A stretch of 64,000 nt of DNA from Lunularia cruciata (taxonomy: Eukaryota > Streptophyta > Marchantiopsida > Lunulariales > Lunulariaceae), in NCBI GenBank assembly GCA_948567375.1, contig OX419758.1, forward strand, positions 14,017,001-14,081,000, in the 5' to 3' direction. The position numbers were made by a program, and so were the translations under genes. Within the stretch, counting starts at the first letter, position 1. Every line of letters begins with the position of its first letter. Under the pieces are notes generated by a model. The model made no database searches, was not told the origin of the DNA, and was given only the letters and a program-made list of their open reading frames with translations. Positions 11,501 to 25,518 of this stretch are shown here, piece by piece.

Positions 11501-12881
11501 ATTTGAGAAATGGAGCAGGAGTTCGAGGAAGGGGAATCCACAACCGATAAACACTGGAAAATATATATTGTAGAATGTTGGGGCTCTCACAAGTAGTGGA
11601 TGGACAAGTTATAGATTGATCTGGAATACCTGTCTACTCCACAAAATGACTTTACGTCAATTGGGTTGGAGACTCTCTGACACGACGTCTTACTAGGTCA
11701 CTAGACTAATACGCTTAGAGACGATGATAAGATTTGACAAAAAATGATATCGTTTTATAAACATAAGCTACAAACGGAAACGATAGATTGCAGTTAACTC
11801 TTAATCATCACCCAACCTGCATGAAGGCATGGACAGATGAAGGAAAGAATTTGGACTCACGAGCAAAGCAAATCCAAATGTAAACATACTTCGTGCATGC
11901 TGAAGACTGTGTTCATGCTGTGGATATATCCGGTCTCCGAGAAGCCATGTTGTGCAGTCATGGTTTTCCTTTTCCCTTGTGCGGTCATGGTTGGTGAGTT
12001 ATGATGGGTTCGGCATGCATGATCCAGTGCCTATTTCACTCCAAATTGCGCCCCACAACTTTTCTGTATGATTGATTGCAGGCTGCACTTTCGAACGCAT
12101 GGCGCAGGAGAGTACCTTATGGACCATCCTCACTTTCTAGATTCCACTTTGCTGAGTCTTCTACGGAAAGAAGTAGGACGAATGCTGTAGATTGATGTTT
12201 TCTTGAAGTTCTAAAAGTTCCACAAATCAGACACGATTCAGAGTGCGCGTTTTCTAACAAGATATATGACGCAATCAGCTTGCAAAAGTCCAATTCCCAC
12301 AATTCAGCGACTATGTCTGACGAACTAAACTGTTGCCATGCATGGAGGAAGTATTGTCTACAGTAAGATACCGTAATGTAACCGTGAATTCTTACTTAAT
12401 GGAACCATAGGCTTGATACCGATAAAAGATAGTTTACTCAATGGACGACGATCATCGACAAAGAAAGATAACAAAAGCTATTAACAGAATTTAATCACCG
12501 GTAAACCATCAAATATAAACATCGGATACGCATGTTGTCACGAGGGGTAAGCGTATGTAGGTAAATTCTTTAATTTTTCCTAGCTACACTCCAAGAGATG
12601 GATTTGCGTCAGCATAAACCCATTACTACTTAAGTATGTACATACCTCATTTTCAAAAGATGGGAATACTGACAACTATTGTGGCGAAAAAGACTCCCAT
12701 GATTCGGTCCACTTACCGTCGCCATTAACTGTCATCCGTAAGTTCTGCATAAATTCCGATACCGACTGTCTTGTGAAGACGCCTGACCTCCAGCTTCAGA
12801 AACACTGAGCATTCATTTTTAAATTAGCACTCCCAATGCATGGAAAACGCTCGTCTTCTTTGCGGATGGTGGTGCTGTTGT
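11501..12881. other. Intergenic; presumably includes RAD50 3' UTR
   Basis: No convincing coding sequence or RNA gene. The part nearest 12,882 should hold the RAD50 3' UTR and polyadenylation site on the minus strand, but no unambiguous signal was identified. Confidence 0.5.
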
Positions 12882-15800
12882 CTAGTCGAATATCTCTTGT
12901 GCTTCAATGATGCTATGTTGGCTGCACCCATCCAATGAACACGCTGTTAGACACGAATGTTGTGAACAGTGAAGAGTATTGGGCTTCCAGTAATCAGTAT
13001 CTTGCACCTGAAAAACTGTACAAAATAAGGAGGACTTGGTTATGTATCTTGATGACAACGACAACTTTTCTTTCCTGACATTACTTCTTTGAGTAGATAA
13101 AAGGACTGCTCTGCAACAGAAACGAAATTGATAGGGCAGCATCAAGCACTTTCAGTGAATAACAGTAGACAAGGAAGCGTGAAGTCCCGAAAGTACTACT
13201 TACTGATCATCTTTGGAGATCCTGTAGTAACGCTCGGCATGTTGTCTCTGACCAATTAATTGTGCGAACCTTTCATCATGGGTGATAACTATCAGCTGAA
13301 AATTTTCCTGCCCTCTTCTGTCCTCCATAATCCTGTTGGAAGTCAAAACACGATACACACATTTAAACTATTTCGTCAGAGGTGATATTAAGCTGAAAAC
13401 TTCATTGGCTTAATCTTTAGACCATAAGTCAGTTCATTAAATGAAAACCAAATCTTAACGTAAACTTGAGCGACGACACCATCCTACCCATTAATCAGAC
13501 GAGGCTTTTTCTGAACTCGATAAGAACTCAATTCCCGATCTTATAGTGGTTATTAGATTACAGAGACTGAAAGACCCTGAAATTACTCAAATAAGTAGTA
13601 TACTCCACTGTGTATGTGAGCTCATGAATCTAACCTGACTAGAGCTGTCGCGAGACTCTCAGCGTTGGGCCCGTCCAAGTTGGTTGTGGGCTCATCAAGA
13701 GCAAGAATTCCACAGTTGAGGCAGAAGGTCTCCGATAAAGCCAATCTAATGATTAGAGAGGCCAGCACCTACACAAAAACAAGAAGCTTGCTATTCATAA
13801 GTATTGTTGATCTATACTAGTGGCCATCGCGCAGGGCCCGACGAACACAACACCTTGAATCTAACATGTGCAGTAGTATTTTGATTATGAGGAGATAAGA
13901 ATTAATATTAAGGTGTTTCAAAATCCTCTCGAGGGCCGTTGTGAAGGTACTTGTGTGCATAGCAATTCAAGAACGTAGTACACCTATTTCAGCAAGGTCA
14001 TACAGTTTAGCGTGGTGATTCATATGACTCTACGGCATTATTGCGGAACGTACCTTCTGGCCTGCACTGCAACGTCCGCGCATTTCTAGTTCTGCATCCC
14101 CACTACGCATCACAACCTGAACCAAGCTTAGTTAGTAATGGAGCTTGGTCAAGAGAAAACATCATACATTCTGGCAAAAACTCGGGTCCAACATGCTTAC
14201 TCTGTAACTATAGGAACGCGTCCCAGCCCCTTCAGCATCTGAACGGATTTCTATATAGTCTATGTCCTGACCACGATATGTCTGTTGCCACAACTCCTTG
14301 ATAATTTTGTTGATCTCCTCCATTTTCAGTGAGTGAAACCTCATAAGGGCCCTGGGCACAAAGAAAGCAAATTAGTGAATCTCATTTTAAAGGCATGAAA
14401 CGCATTCAAATAACACAAAACACAGCAGATCTAGAGGCCATACGTGTCAAGCGCTTTGTAGTACTTGTCCAAATCTTTGTTTGCCATCTCCGTTGTCTGA
14501 AACCCAGTAACCAGTATTGGTCCAGTCAGTCGGCTAATTCATTCGGCGGATCATGTTATATCTCTTTCTTCAGAACTTGAATAGATAATAGAAGTATTGA
14601 TGGAACCGACATGCGACAGAGACTTCCGCATAACTCGCATCCAACGGAAGAAACAAACAAGCAAAATGAAGGAAGAAACAAAAACAGTAACATGATTGTT
14701 TTGAAATCGTACCTTTAATTGTACGAGCTGACCACAATAACGTTTATCAATGTCCTTGTACTGGACTTGCTTTAAGTCAGACTTATTTTTTGAAACATTG
14801 CTTTCATATGCTGAGACAGTACCCTGGCTTCTGCTTTGCTGCACATAACCAACAGATGGAAAACACACTAAGTGGCATAGAATTCCCGAGAACGCTCTTC
14901 ATACCACAGCCTATACTTACTAAAAATTCGCTTAAATTATGCTAGGTATCAAGTTCCATGTCACGCTGCAAATCTCTAAAGCTCTTTGCGCCTTCCTTCC
15001 GAAAGAAAACTAAACTTCTTGTGAGAGGGAAAACTTACCTCGGACAACATATTTTGAATGACTCCTGAGGTCCTTCTTAACTCGGTCTCTAAGGCAGATG
15101 ATTCGCCAACAGCAACCATTTGCTCCTCCAAAGACTCAATTTCATGTTGCAACTCTTGAACTTCTTTTGCTGTCTTGCGATACTTCAAGTTGTCATCGAT
15201 GTTTCTCATCACGGTACCATGATCTGCCATGTATTCTTTGTTCTTTTTCAGCTCTTCCAACACTTCCGCCTTTTTCTTCTCTTCTTCCTCTTGTTGGGCT
15301 TTAGAGTTTGAGAGCCTATCATTTATCTCCTTAAACCTGACCTCTTTTCCGGACGCCAAAAAGCTGCCAAGTTCGTACAGATCATAGTCAGCAAAAACAC
15401 CTGAAAGCTGCTGATGAACAACACTAAGGGGATACGCAAACAGAAAAAACAAGGCTCATTCTAATTCAACCTACATAGCCTGATTACACACCTCAACATC
15501 ATTGTAAGTTTCTTATGCTCAGAATATTATAGAAGGCCCAGATCCGGTATTTTTGAAGTATAAGACAGTAGATTGGACTGATGGGATAAAGGCCTTCTGT
15601 TGCCATGTCCCAGGAAATATGTTCTATGACTGAATTTTATGTGATAGTTTGATCACAATTGGAGCAGGTTGGACAAGGTCTATAACTCAATCCGGGTATG
15701 ACATCTCTGTAAGTTAGAGGAAGGAGTGAGGAGAGCACTCACGCAAGGATTTGAGATGATATTGACTGAAGATTATCAACGTCCTGCTTGAATTTCCTTA

Positions 15801-18800
15801 GCTCCCATGAACGCTCTCTGTCCTCTGTATCAACTCTCTTTTTGAATTCGTCATGCTCCTGAGATAATCTATCTTTCTCCTTCGATAGGGGTGTTAAAGT
15901 ATCTTGAAGCATCTGCATAATACACCAAAAGAGTCAGTACGAGTAGAAAACTTATCTAAGACGCCACTTACTTAAATATAGCTCTCGAACGTCCAGCTCA
16001 TGAACTGTTTCGAATGTCAGACATGTTGACGCCTCCCACTAGTTCAGAATTCTTATGCATGGCATGCCTAACTTCACCATATACAGCTCTAATCAAGCAG
16101 TCTGATCTGTATTGTTAGAACTAGGTTGAACCTGACCAGAAGATTAAAACATAGCTCCACTCCATTGGTATGGGAGATGTCTCGGCGTAAATTAGATCAC
16201 CGAACATGTTATACCTCAATGTCCATGTCCAAATTTTCTAGCTGCTCGTCCATTTTCTTCCGATCCTCTTTCAGCTTATTTACAGTTTCCACATTATGTA
16301 CGGCCTTCAGCTTCTCTTCTCTAGCGTTGTGTAACCGAAGATTCCACCTTTGAAACTCGTCCTTTGCCCGGCTCTGCTCTTCCCTCAACCGATCCAGCAT
16401 CTTGTTTGTTTCATCGCTGTACGGCAAGTTTTAAAGCATTGGTTGGCTCAATCCATGCCAAACGACCGAAGTTCAGCAGTGAAGATGCATGACGCTCAAC
16501 AGTGTTGGCGGAAACATGGTATGGAAGCAAGACTACGACTAACGCTGCTAGGATAGAATGAAGAACATCTTGAGAGGGGAATCCGGAGGGAAGTCGTCTC
16601 AAATCAAAGTGCCGGTTAAGTTGAAACAAGAACTCACAAGACGTATGCTTAATGTGCAGACGATTGACCCTTTAACGAGATCTTTTGGTGAAAGATATGA
16701 TGAAGATCATGGCGTGCATGAAGTTAAAACATTAATCATTAAAACACAAATTGGTTCGAGTCATGCTTACCGGCTTTCTTCAACGTTCTTCAAATCTCTG
16801 TTAACATCGTCTATCGTACGAAGGGCCTGCGCTCTTGCATCAAGCTTGTTCTCTTCAACAGTAACTATCTGGCGAAGATGAGCAATCTCACTGTGCAGCC
16901 GGTCCACAGTATCAACAGTTTCTCGAAGACTTTCAACACCTTCCAACTCCGAGTTGGCTTGCGCCAAAAGACCGAGAAGCTGAGAAGCAAATATGGACGG
17001 GTCTCAAGGAGGAAAAAAAGGTTCCAAAAAATATGATATGCTAAAACGAAGCTCGTTGATCTAAAATCAATCAAAGGAACCACGAGATGACACCTAAAAG
17101 GTTTCAACCAAATACACAAAGATCGAACAGTTCCACTCTCGAGAAACAAATGTTGGTCGTCATCTTTCCATCTGTACTTCTACCTCTTGATTGCTCTAGA
17201 CAGTAGGAAGCAGCATCTGCTACTAGAGAATGTTGGTTCTTAGAGTCACCAAAGCACACGCGAAGCACATGTAAAGCAACGCCATTGAGGTAAGGGTAAA
17301 GACAATACATCATCGTGAGGATCAGTAACCCTCTCCTGCTCCTGTGTTAGCTCCTCCAATGTTCTTTCTGCTTGTGGGATAATGTCTTTGACCAACTTCT
17401 GGTATTCATCATAGTAAACACGTAGCTTGTCCAGCTGACTGTACTTAGTCTCGGCAATAGTAACTTGTGACTGCAGCTCTCGGATGCGTTCTGAAGTGCT
17501 CGAACTTTTGCCCCTTTGCTGGATTAAGCATACCAATCAAGAGAGAATCAATCGTTTACTCAACCTAAACGATTAATGATAAAACAAGTCAAATAAATCA
17601 ATCGGCTAAATGGATTTATGGAAGCTGCCACGGAATGGTCATCTGATCTGACAATCACAGAACAGCGAATCGTTCACATGGAGTTCTGCAAGAATACTCC
17701 GGACTATCATGTACACTGTTAACTGCTAAAAAGCATCACGAAGTATAGAGATAGAGGCCACGATGCTTTCAGTTTTTCAGTAAATACCTTTTTGACAAAT
17801 TCATCCTCCTCTGAAGGCGAGAAGGGACGTTCGCAACAAGGACAGCAATGATTGGATCGAGCTACTTTCTCAAACGGCTCAAACATTCTCCGCATTCCAT
17901 CTGCCAAGTCATGGTGACTGTCGAAAGAAAGATAAGAATTGAGGATGAGTTCCAACGACAGTATTGCCAAGTGAAATGTGAAACGATTGTTCCTGCTCCT
18001 TGATGGCACATCATGAAGCTACAAGAGAATAGAACCAGATAGTATAGCTCAAATCTTCTTCTGAAGTTAAGAGGAAATCTAGGAATCAACAATGTGCCCC
18101 CTTAACGTAATTTACGAATGTCTTACAGATTCAGAGTAATATAACTAATAAAATCGTCCTACAAATAGCCCCTATTCCCAGACCGACTGTGAACTCAAGG
18201 AGACAATCAAACTGACCTCTTTTTTGTGTCCTTTGACTTCTTTGCATCCTCAAGTTGTACCGGGAAAGCGTCTACTTCTGCATCATTCTGAAGTATGGAT
18301 GCAAGTCTGCTTACCAACATCCTCCTCTTTGCTGAGTTACAGTATCCAGGAATCATGTCCGGCGTACTTCAGAAAAAGATATTGGTAGATGAGAGCAGAA
18401 GCCGTTCTAAGAACGGGTAATCCAGAACTCATTAAGTAAATATGAACGATAAACAAGATATGCTCAATGCTCAATGCGAGAATAGTCATAAATCCTTAAA
18501 GTAGAATGCATCGAATGTAACCTGAAGCAAAGGCATAATTGCAACGTATCGAGAACAACATATATTGGTATATGAGAGAACAACATATATCTAAAGAACT
18601 AGTAAACATCGTGTATTCGATAACGCCTATTCAACAGAATTCGAGAAAAATAAAACATTGTGCAATTGACCTCCAATAAGCAATCGCAAGAACGAAGAAA
18701 ATAAACTGTAGTCTGGAGTCGGGTAAGAACACTGGAGATCGGAACTCAGGTATGAACCATGAAGCAGGCAAAGAGAGAGTGAAAAATAATAGGGAGGGAA

Positions 18801-21800
18801 GTAGCTGAGGAAAGGAGGAGAGGAGCAATGTGGGAGCGGAGTAGATGGTGTTTTCTCTGAGGCATATCGAAGAGTAACAATGTAACGAGAGCAAGGCAAA
18901 AGAGGACTAGATAGAGTATATCACAACAGGCGCTATGGACGCTTGAGTCCTGGAAGGCTAAACAACTAAGGGAAGCAGAAGGTGGCCATAGTAAACCTCC
19001 GCGAAAGAACATATGACTTCATCAGTGTCTCACGCAGTGCCAAAGTAACTGAGCAACTGTCGGTTCAGAAAAAGGATACTATAAATTTGAGGCGAAGTAT
19101 AGTAAACTAAAGAGGTGTAACCGTTACTGATGGCTCCAAAAGCTTTAAGTTCTCGGCAGGGTTTCACTGGCCGCAAATAGTCTCTCACCATCTCTTTCAC
19201 GCTGGTGCTTTAGAAGATTATTGTTGGCTTCCTGAAGCATCGATGTCACTTTTACCACCTCCTTTCCAGCTTCCATCGACTTTCTGTTGAGCTCTGCCAC
19301 GACATCCTTGCTTGAACTGCCATTGTGCAACATAAAAGCGATATAAATACTGTCACCATGTGCCTAGGCTACAAACAGAGACTGGAAGAAACAGAACACG
19401 TTCCGCGCTAATCTGTAGCAAACACACTGCTTACCGGTGCACAATGAAGTGAGAATACAACAAGATAACTGGTCGTGAATCAGACAGCTGGAAACATTGT
19501 ACATTTCAGTAAATTTAAGAGGTGAGGAAAAAGTTCAACATCCACATCGCAGCATTACGTGCCCAGAAAGAGTATTGGTTATGTTGGAGAAAACCTGAGG
19601 ACAGAGTCCATGTCCTGCTTAAGACTTTTGGGGATCGGGGTTCGCCCTTTTAGGACCTTGGTCAATCGCGTATGGTTTTCTGTCATACTGAAGACAGGAG
19701 AACAAAATCAACCATTGCAATCTCCAATGTCATGATGTACTAAGACAAACACATTACATACTTCGGAAGTTTTGATAGCTCGTAGCAGACCTTAGTCCAA
19801 TCACTAATAAGCACACTAAATTTATGCCCTGTAAAGCAGGTCCGGTCATCTTTATCTATTAGTCGTAGATTTGATTTTTCTGTGGTAGAAACGATGGAAT
19901 TTTGGTTGACAAACTACCGTATCAAAGTTCATCGAGAGCCTAACCACCCGACAAACAGATCCTCTGTTCTTTACAGCTCACAATGCCTGGAGAGTTAAGT
20001 GGGTCTTCATCGACTCAGTACTTGTCAGATACTAGACTCAAAGAACACAGTCGAGGACAAGTGGGAGAACACCACACATTTGGCTTAGGCTATTCTCCTT
20101 GCTGCTCAATTCTTCCTTTTTGCTACGGAGATATAATCGGTCCATGGATTCACTTGCAAGGCCATCTTTCTCTCGTTGAAGCGACTTCAACTTCTCATCC
20201 AAATTGGCAAGTTCACTTTTACTGGCAGAGATCTTCGCCTCAAAATCTCCTGTAGATAGCAGTTCGGAAAACTTCTCCATCTCCTTCATCTATAATCCAC
20301 AACAGCCAATATGTTTTTGAGCCGTAAAAAGAAAACTTTCAGTACTTTCTTGGATCCTTAAAGTGTACGTCACATTCACAACCACCGGATGTTACTCTCC
20401 AAGCAACAATATACACGGTATATAGTCACTGTCTAGATTTCCCAAAAGTTCATAGTTCACACATCTGTCAGATCAAAACTCAGTAACATGGTGTGATCTT
20501 GCAATAGACTACCAACGAGGACTCACCATAGACTTCTCATTGTCGTCCAACCTCTTCAGATCATTCTTTGAGATAGAAAGAGATGATTTTTTAATCAGAC
20601 TATCCAATTTTTGCATTTCCTGAAGTTTCCCTGCCTACACACCGAATGGCGAGTTTGGTTGTGGTCAGCATGGCTTCCTTCACCCTGACCTCACTTATAT
20701 ATTCAGGATAACACAGTTCAACCTACGGTACATCACTTTTAGAGGGAACCTATTTGAATCTGATGTCTATGGCAAACATCTTCTACTCGCACAAAACTTC
20801 ATCTTAAAGCGTTCTGATAGGAAAAGGCTGAGAGCCATCTAATAACTTTTGTATGTTTTTAAATTTTGAGAACAGTCCTGTTCACCTTATCTTCATCACG
20901 ATTACTTGCTGCTTGACAATAAAAGACAAATTCACCTTGAGATCCCGCTTTGCATTGATCTGGCCTTCAGCTTGACTGTATTTGATTGTGGCTGTTTCAA
21001 CAGCTGCCCAAAGCTTTGCAAGCTCAGTAGCGTTGGCTTCCTGCGCAGATCGGAACTCAACATGTTTAGACACCACATTCATCCACGCTCTCACCTTTCT
21101 GCTGACAATCTATTCAGTGGTGACACATACAGAAGCTGCCATACAGACGGTGTTATGTTCAGAATTCAGTTGAAAATGCAAGGCCCCTTCGATCTAGAGT
21201 CAATATCGTACATGTCCACAGCAGGAATGCAGAAGTATAGGTTAACATGGTTAATTTGGTTGAGATCATCACCTTGTGTTGTTCGTGATCTTTACTCAGC
21301 TCATCTAAACGACTTGTGGCTCTTTCGAGGTGCTTCACAGCTAGTTCGTTACTTAGAGGTAAAGCTCCAACATGTCCTAGGTTGTGCTTGGTATAGAGGG
21401 CTTGTATGCTCTTGTCTCTCTCACTCTTCTGCAGCTGGTGCGCCTGCACAGACCAAGTGCTGCTTCAATAGTGATACCGTGTGGCAGGGCAAAGGAAGCA
21501 ACTTCTGACGACAGGACAATCCTAGGTCATATAGATCTATACACCACGAGCTTTTGCAAGTCATGTGGTCGAGCTATACAGCTAGTCACTCACCTCCAAT
21601 TCTGCCTGAAGTTTGCCTTTAACTTGACAGTCCTTGCTAAAATTGTCAAGCAAGAATTGTATTCTCCGGTCGATATCCGTTGACTCTCTCTCAAGCCTCG
21701 TAATCTTCAAGTTTAACAGGCCAACTTTTTCTTTAAACTGAGCTTGCCAAGTGGCAAGCTCCTCATCCGTATCTGTACAAAACGGCAGTACAAATTGTTA

Positions 21801-24792
21801 GGTACCACAGGTAAGAGTAAGGTATTGTTACCACAGGTAAGAATCGAGTGGTTAATTTACCAGCGGAAAGCTATTGACTTCAACAAGATCTCTAAGAAGC
21901 TATATCTATGCCGCTACCAGCTTCTAACTTTCAAATGAACGAGTTCGGCGAAAGCATTTTTCTTATGAACCAATTCCAAGGGCTTTGGACCGTATTGTGG
22001 ATGAGTACCTTCATTTTCCTCCTCGAGATCTTTGAACTGCTGTGCTTTCAACTTCATCAGCGTCTCTCTCTTCCCTTCCTTTATCTGAATCTGGTTTTGC
22101 AGACTTCTTATCTGTTGCAGACAGGACTCCACCATCTCCTTTTTCTTCTGAGCCTCTCTAATTCTCCCCTCGTACTCGTTAATCTGAGACCTCAAATGAG
22201 ATGATTTCTGTATATCCTGGTCAATGCTATCCTTCAGCTGCAGACATGAGACAAAGCTGCAACTTGTTCAATTACAACAAAAACTGTCTGGCGATAAACG
22301 TCCAACAAGAACTCAGGAACTCAAAAGAAATCGCATTCTTTGATCAGATCATCAAAGTATCCAAACTTCAGTCTTGATGGTACTCATCTCCACATAATCA
22401 TTTGCTAGAAGACCATTACCTTAAAAGCTGCGTCTTTCAAGGTCTGAAGATTTTCCAATTTCAATCTGTACATCTTGATCTCTTGGTTCTGGTCTTTATG
22501 CAATTTCTTTATCACTTCAAGTGCTTTCGTATACCTTCCAAACAAAACCTACTACGTTAGTCCTATTATTGTCGTGAGGTCACTTCTGCTTTGAAGGACG
22601 ATTTCTTAATGTTCCAAGACCAGAGCCGTCTGGAACAGGCCTTTTCTCACAAGCTTTACTTACTAGTATTTGAGCAATGGGATGCAAGATCAGTTCTAGA
22701 ATCAAACGTGTAGCAAGGGTAGGTCACCGAAGTTTAGATTCATTTAAAATTCGGTTTTTCCCCTGCGGAGACTGCTTTACACAGGACCTCACTCACTAAT
22801 ACACATAGTACAGATTTGAAGTTCAGAGCAGTGCTTTGCGTGAAGGAGATCCACAGTAGATGCCATACAAAGCAATGCGCCATAAAGGCCCTCCAACATT
22901 ACTAGGTGTGCGAAAGAGAAGGAAGGTAGCATAAAATATCTCAGACAACCAAAAGTACAACTGACTACACGAACGAAGGGATCACTACTCTTCACGGGTC
23001 CTCGTGAAAGGAGTGGAGAAAAAAGCCTTCATAAGTACTACTGTACCTTGTAGCAGAGAAAATATCATCGAATTTCTTCTTGAGAACGGCCGCTTCAGCT
23101 AGTGGCCAATTTGCATCATCTTGATGAACAAAAATAACGTTCTCAAGAACAGCTTTGGAAACTCCCATTAAAGCTGGAACTTCTCTGTCCATATCAGCAC
23201 ACCTGTAACTGAGGCACACCTTCTGCACTTTATTCCAGCAGAAGATCAGATCGCACTCCACAACTTCGTCAAGAAGTAGAAGCTGCAAGCTAGATTGGTC
23301 CTTGTGTGGCATAGAAGGGAATTGCTGATTGAGTGACCTTCATCAGGAACCTTACCACCATGGATCAGATAGTCCAGGAACCTACATCTCAAGGGTCATG
23401 AAAACATATGCTTAAGGACATGGGAAAATGGTCTAAATAGTGCATGTCCATAAAATAATTGAAGCTTTGAAGTCCTCGAGGGTTTGTATAGCAAATTTGA
23501 ACGGCAAGAATTAAAATAGAGATGGTCGCTCAAGTACCAGTAGTCAAAGAGGACTGAATTCATCATTCCAAACCTACAGTGCAATCTACGTGAATGTGAG
23601 CTACTCAAGCAAATCTATGAAATTGCCAACTGCGCTGATCATATTATTTCATAGATCATTTTTACCTCGCCAGTGTGTGAGTTGATAGTCTGCAAAACAC
23701 TCTCTATAGCTTTGAATTCCATCTTGGATCCTTTCTGTGTGAGCTGGAAGGAACGGATGCAAACGACATCCTTTTGGGCTGCAGTCTTGAATCTAAGCTT
23801 AATTTGACCTTTGGTTTCGGTCTCGCCAGCAACCTGTTGCAAAGATTATGGCACCCCAAGAACTTGTAAGATAAGCGAAGACCAAGCACAACGTGACTTG
23901 AACAAATACGTGTTATGAAGCCAAATAGATAGTCACCTTTGGATCGTGTATAAAACTATGGCCTGATCGAGAATTCGGAGGCATCTCCCCCGTGCAAGCG
24001 TGCTTGAGGCACTCGATAATTGTCTACAGACAGGAGAATTATTAAAAAGACTCAGAAATCCGCTAGTCTATGGCCTACAAAAGGATACATAAGCAGCTCC
24101 CATGATCATTCCAGAATCCAGACTTCTGGCACGGAGTTGTACAGCTAATAACTCCATCATCATCCGGTCCTACTCAACGATGCCCACTGCACTATTTCCG
24201 TAATTGACACGAGGTAGGTCATCAAGTGTCATGAGATGTGACATGAAAACAAGGAAAATAAAAACAGCTTCTCAACTGTCGACTGGCTGAAGAACTTGAG
24301 CTTTCCCGCCAAAACAGTACTACAAAGACAAATGCTGCACATCTTGTTGGCCAATTTGAGCTCAGATTTCCTTGTTAGCGACAAATCCGTATAGCTGGAG
24401 TGATAAAATAACCGACGACTCCTTCATCGCAGGTTGGCTCAGAAAGTTGTCCCTCGCAACAATTCACGAAACTCTGTCACCTAAAGCTGATCCATAGTTG
24501 AGTTTCACACCAACTGTACTCTCCCGAGACTTCACAAATTGTTAGTATGAGTGCCATAAGACTCCATGAACACTGCCCTCGTGCTAAATTTCTCACAAGT
24601 TGTACATCAAAGTTACGCTTACAGCAAAGGAACATGGAATTTTTCTTGGTCCGATAGTGAGTCCCTTACAGTTTTCCCAGCACCGTTTGGGCCAACGATT
24701 AACGTCAGCGGTCGGTAGAAGGTGATAACATGCGTATTCTCAGGGCTGAAGCTCCGGATGCCCTTGATGAGCATCTTGTCCACGACACTCAT
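12882..24792 (-). CDS. RAD50: RAD50 double-strand-break repair ATPase (27 exons, 1336 aa)
   Basis: SMC-like ATPase of the nuclear MRE11-RAD50-NBS1 complex, which tethers and processes DNA double-strand breaks and signals to ATM. Exons (high to low coordinates): 24792-24670, 24023-23937, 23833-23666, 23222-23047, 22534-22420, 22237-22009, 21772-21594, 21443-21273, 21040-20936, 20634-20527, 20289-20078, 19687-19595, 19316-19189, 18331-18217, 17917-17788, 17518-17309, 16979-16771, 16416-16215, 15912-15743, 15423-15039, 14838-14713, 14496-14444, 14351-14201, 14116-14054, 13768-13635, 13332-13204, 12921-12882. All introns are GT..AG and the phases join to 4011 nt with TAG. The N-terminus [15 protein letters not shown] is typical. 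Walker A GPNGAGKT is at residues 34-41. Long coiled coils flank the zinc hook CPCC (695-698). The ABC signature CSAGQK is at 1231-1236, Walker B LALDE ends at Glu1262, and the H-loop His is 1299. The C-terminus is [10 protein letters not shown]. Two acceptors were chosen by frame and homology (18,331 and 15,423). The gene appears intact. Confidence 0.97.
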
Positions 24793-25323
24793 CTTCTGAA
24801 ACTGATTGACTTCCCGTACTAGATCAAACTTCCTACTCTACTCCTCTCGACACTCTGGTGCGGAAGCAAATGTCAAAGCCAGGTAAGCTATTAAGCTCCT
24901 GGCTTGCCAAATTCCGTCCACTGCTACTTCTCGTCCCTCATAGTTTCCCAAAAGCTACGGTAAGGAATCCACTGTTTACTCCTAATACGCATAAACCTCC
25001 CTCCGTCTTCAACGCCTTCTGAGATAAACTATACCCTGTAGTGCTTGCACATCTCCAAAGCATCCCACCTAGCTTACATTGCACTAAATTTCATCCAACC
25101 AAATTTCTCCAGCGACGCCAGAAATTTCTGCGAATTACGCCCCCAATTCCCTCCAAGCTCTAATGCGGATTTCGTTCAAAGCATTCTAAAACCCCGGCAA
25201 TTCTAGCTTCCAGTCTTATAACCCCCACACACAGACGAATCCTCCCTCAAACCGAATCAGCTACTCCTCTCAACCACAATCAGAATTCTCTTATCGTCCT
25301 CGAATTAGCTGACAATTGTATGT
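24793..25323. promoter_or_regulatory. RAD50 5' UTR and promoter region
   Basis: About 530 bp upstream of the RAD50 start with higher GC than the desert beyond. No exact TATA box or telobox was found. Placement is by position only. Confidence 0.45.
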
Positions 25324-25518
25324 ATGGCGGGCCAGTCCTTTCCCTCGCGTGCTACTCCTGAAAGAACTCATGAGGAGAGATGCTCATGGAGACAAAGTAA
25401 TGACAGGAATTGGTCAGGAATTGGTCAAGGAGATCGAGGACATGGAGGAAGTATACCCATAGTAAAGGACTGCAGTCCCCCGTACCATCAAATATTGTCA
25501 CGTAAAGTATGGAATTAG
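25324..25518 (+). CDS. Possible short divergent ORF, unrecognised
   Basis: A 64-codon ORF starting MAGQSFPSRATPERTH in a good start context (ATGGCG), divergent from RAD50 and relatively GC-rich. No family is recognised and no continuing exons are visible in the AT-rich DNA downstream. It may be a truncated first exon, part of the RAD50 upstream region, or chance. Confidence 0.15.
   Translation: MAGQSFPSRATPERTHEERCSWRQSNDRNWSGIGQGDRGHGGSIPIVKDCSPPYHQILSRKVWN

Noticed and set aside
20906-21508. 200-codon plus-strand ORF as a gene
   Set aside because: It overlaps RAD50 exons 8 and 9 and their introns on the other strand; those exons have strong homology and fit splicing, so this is an antisense shadow.
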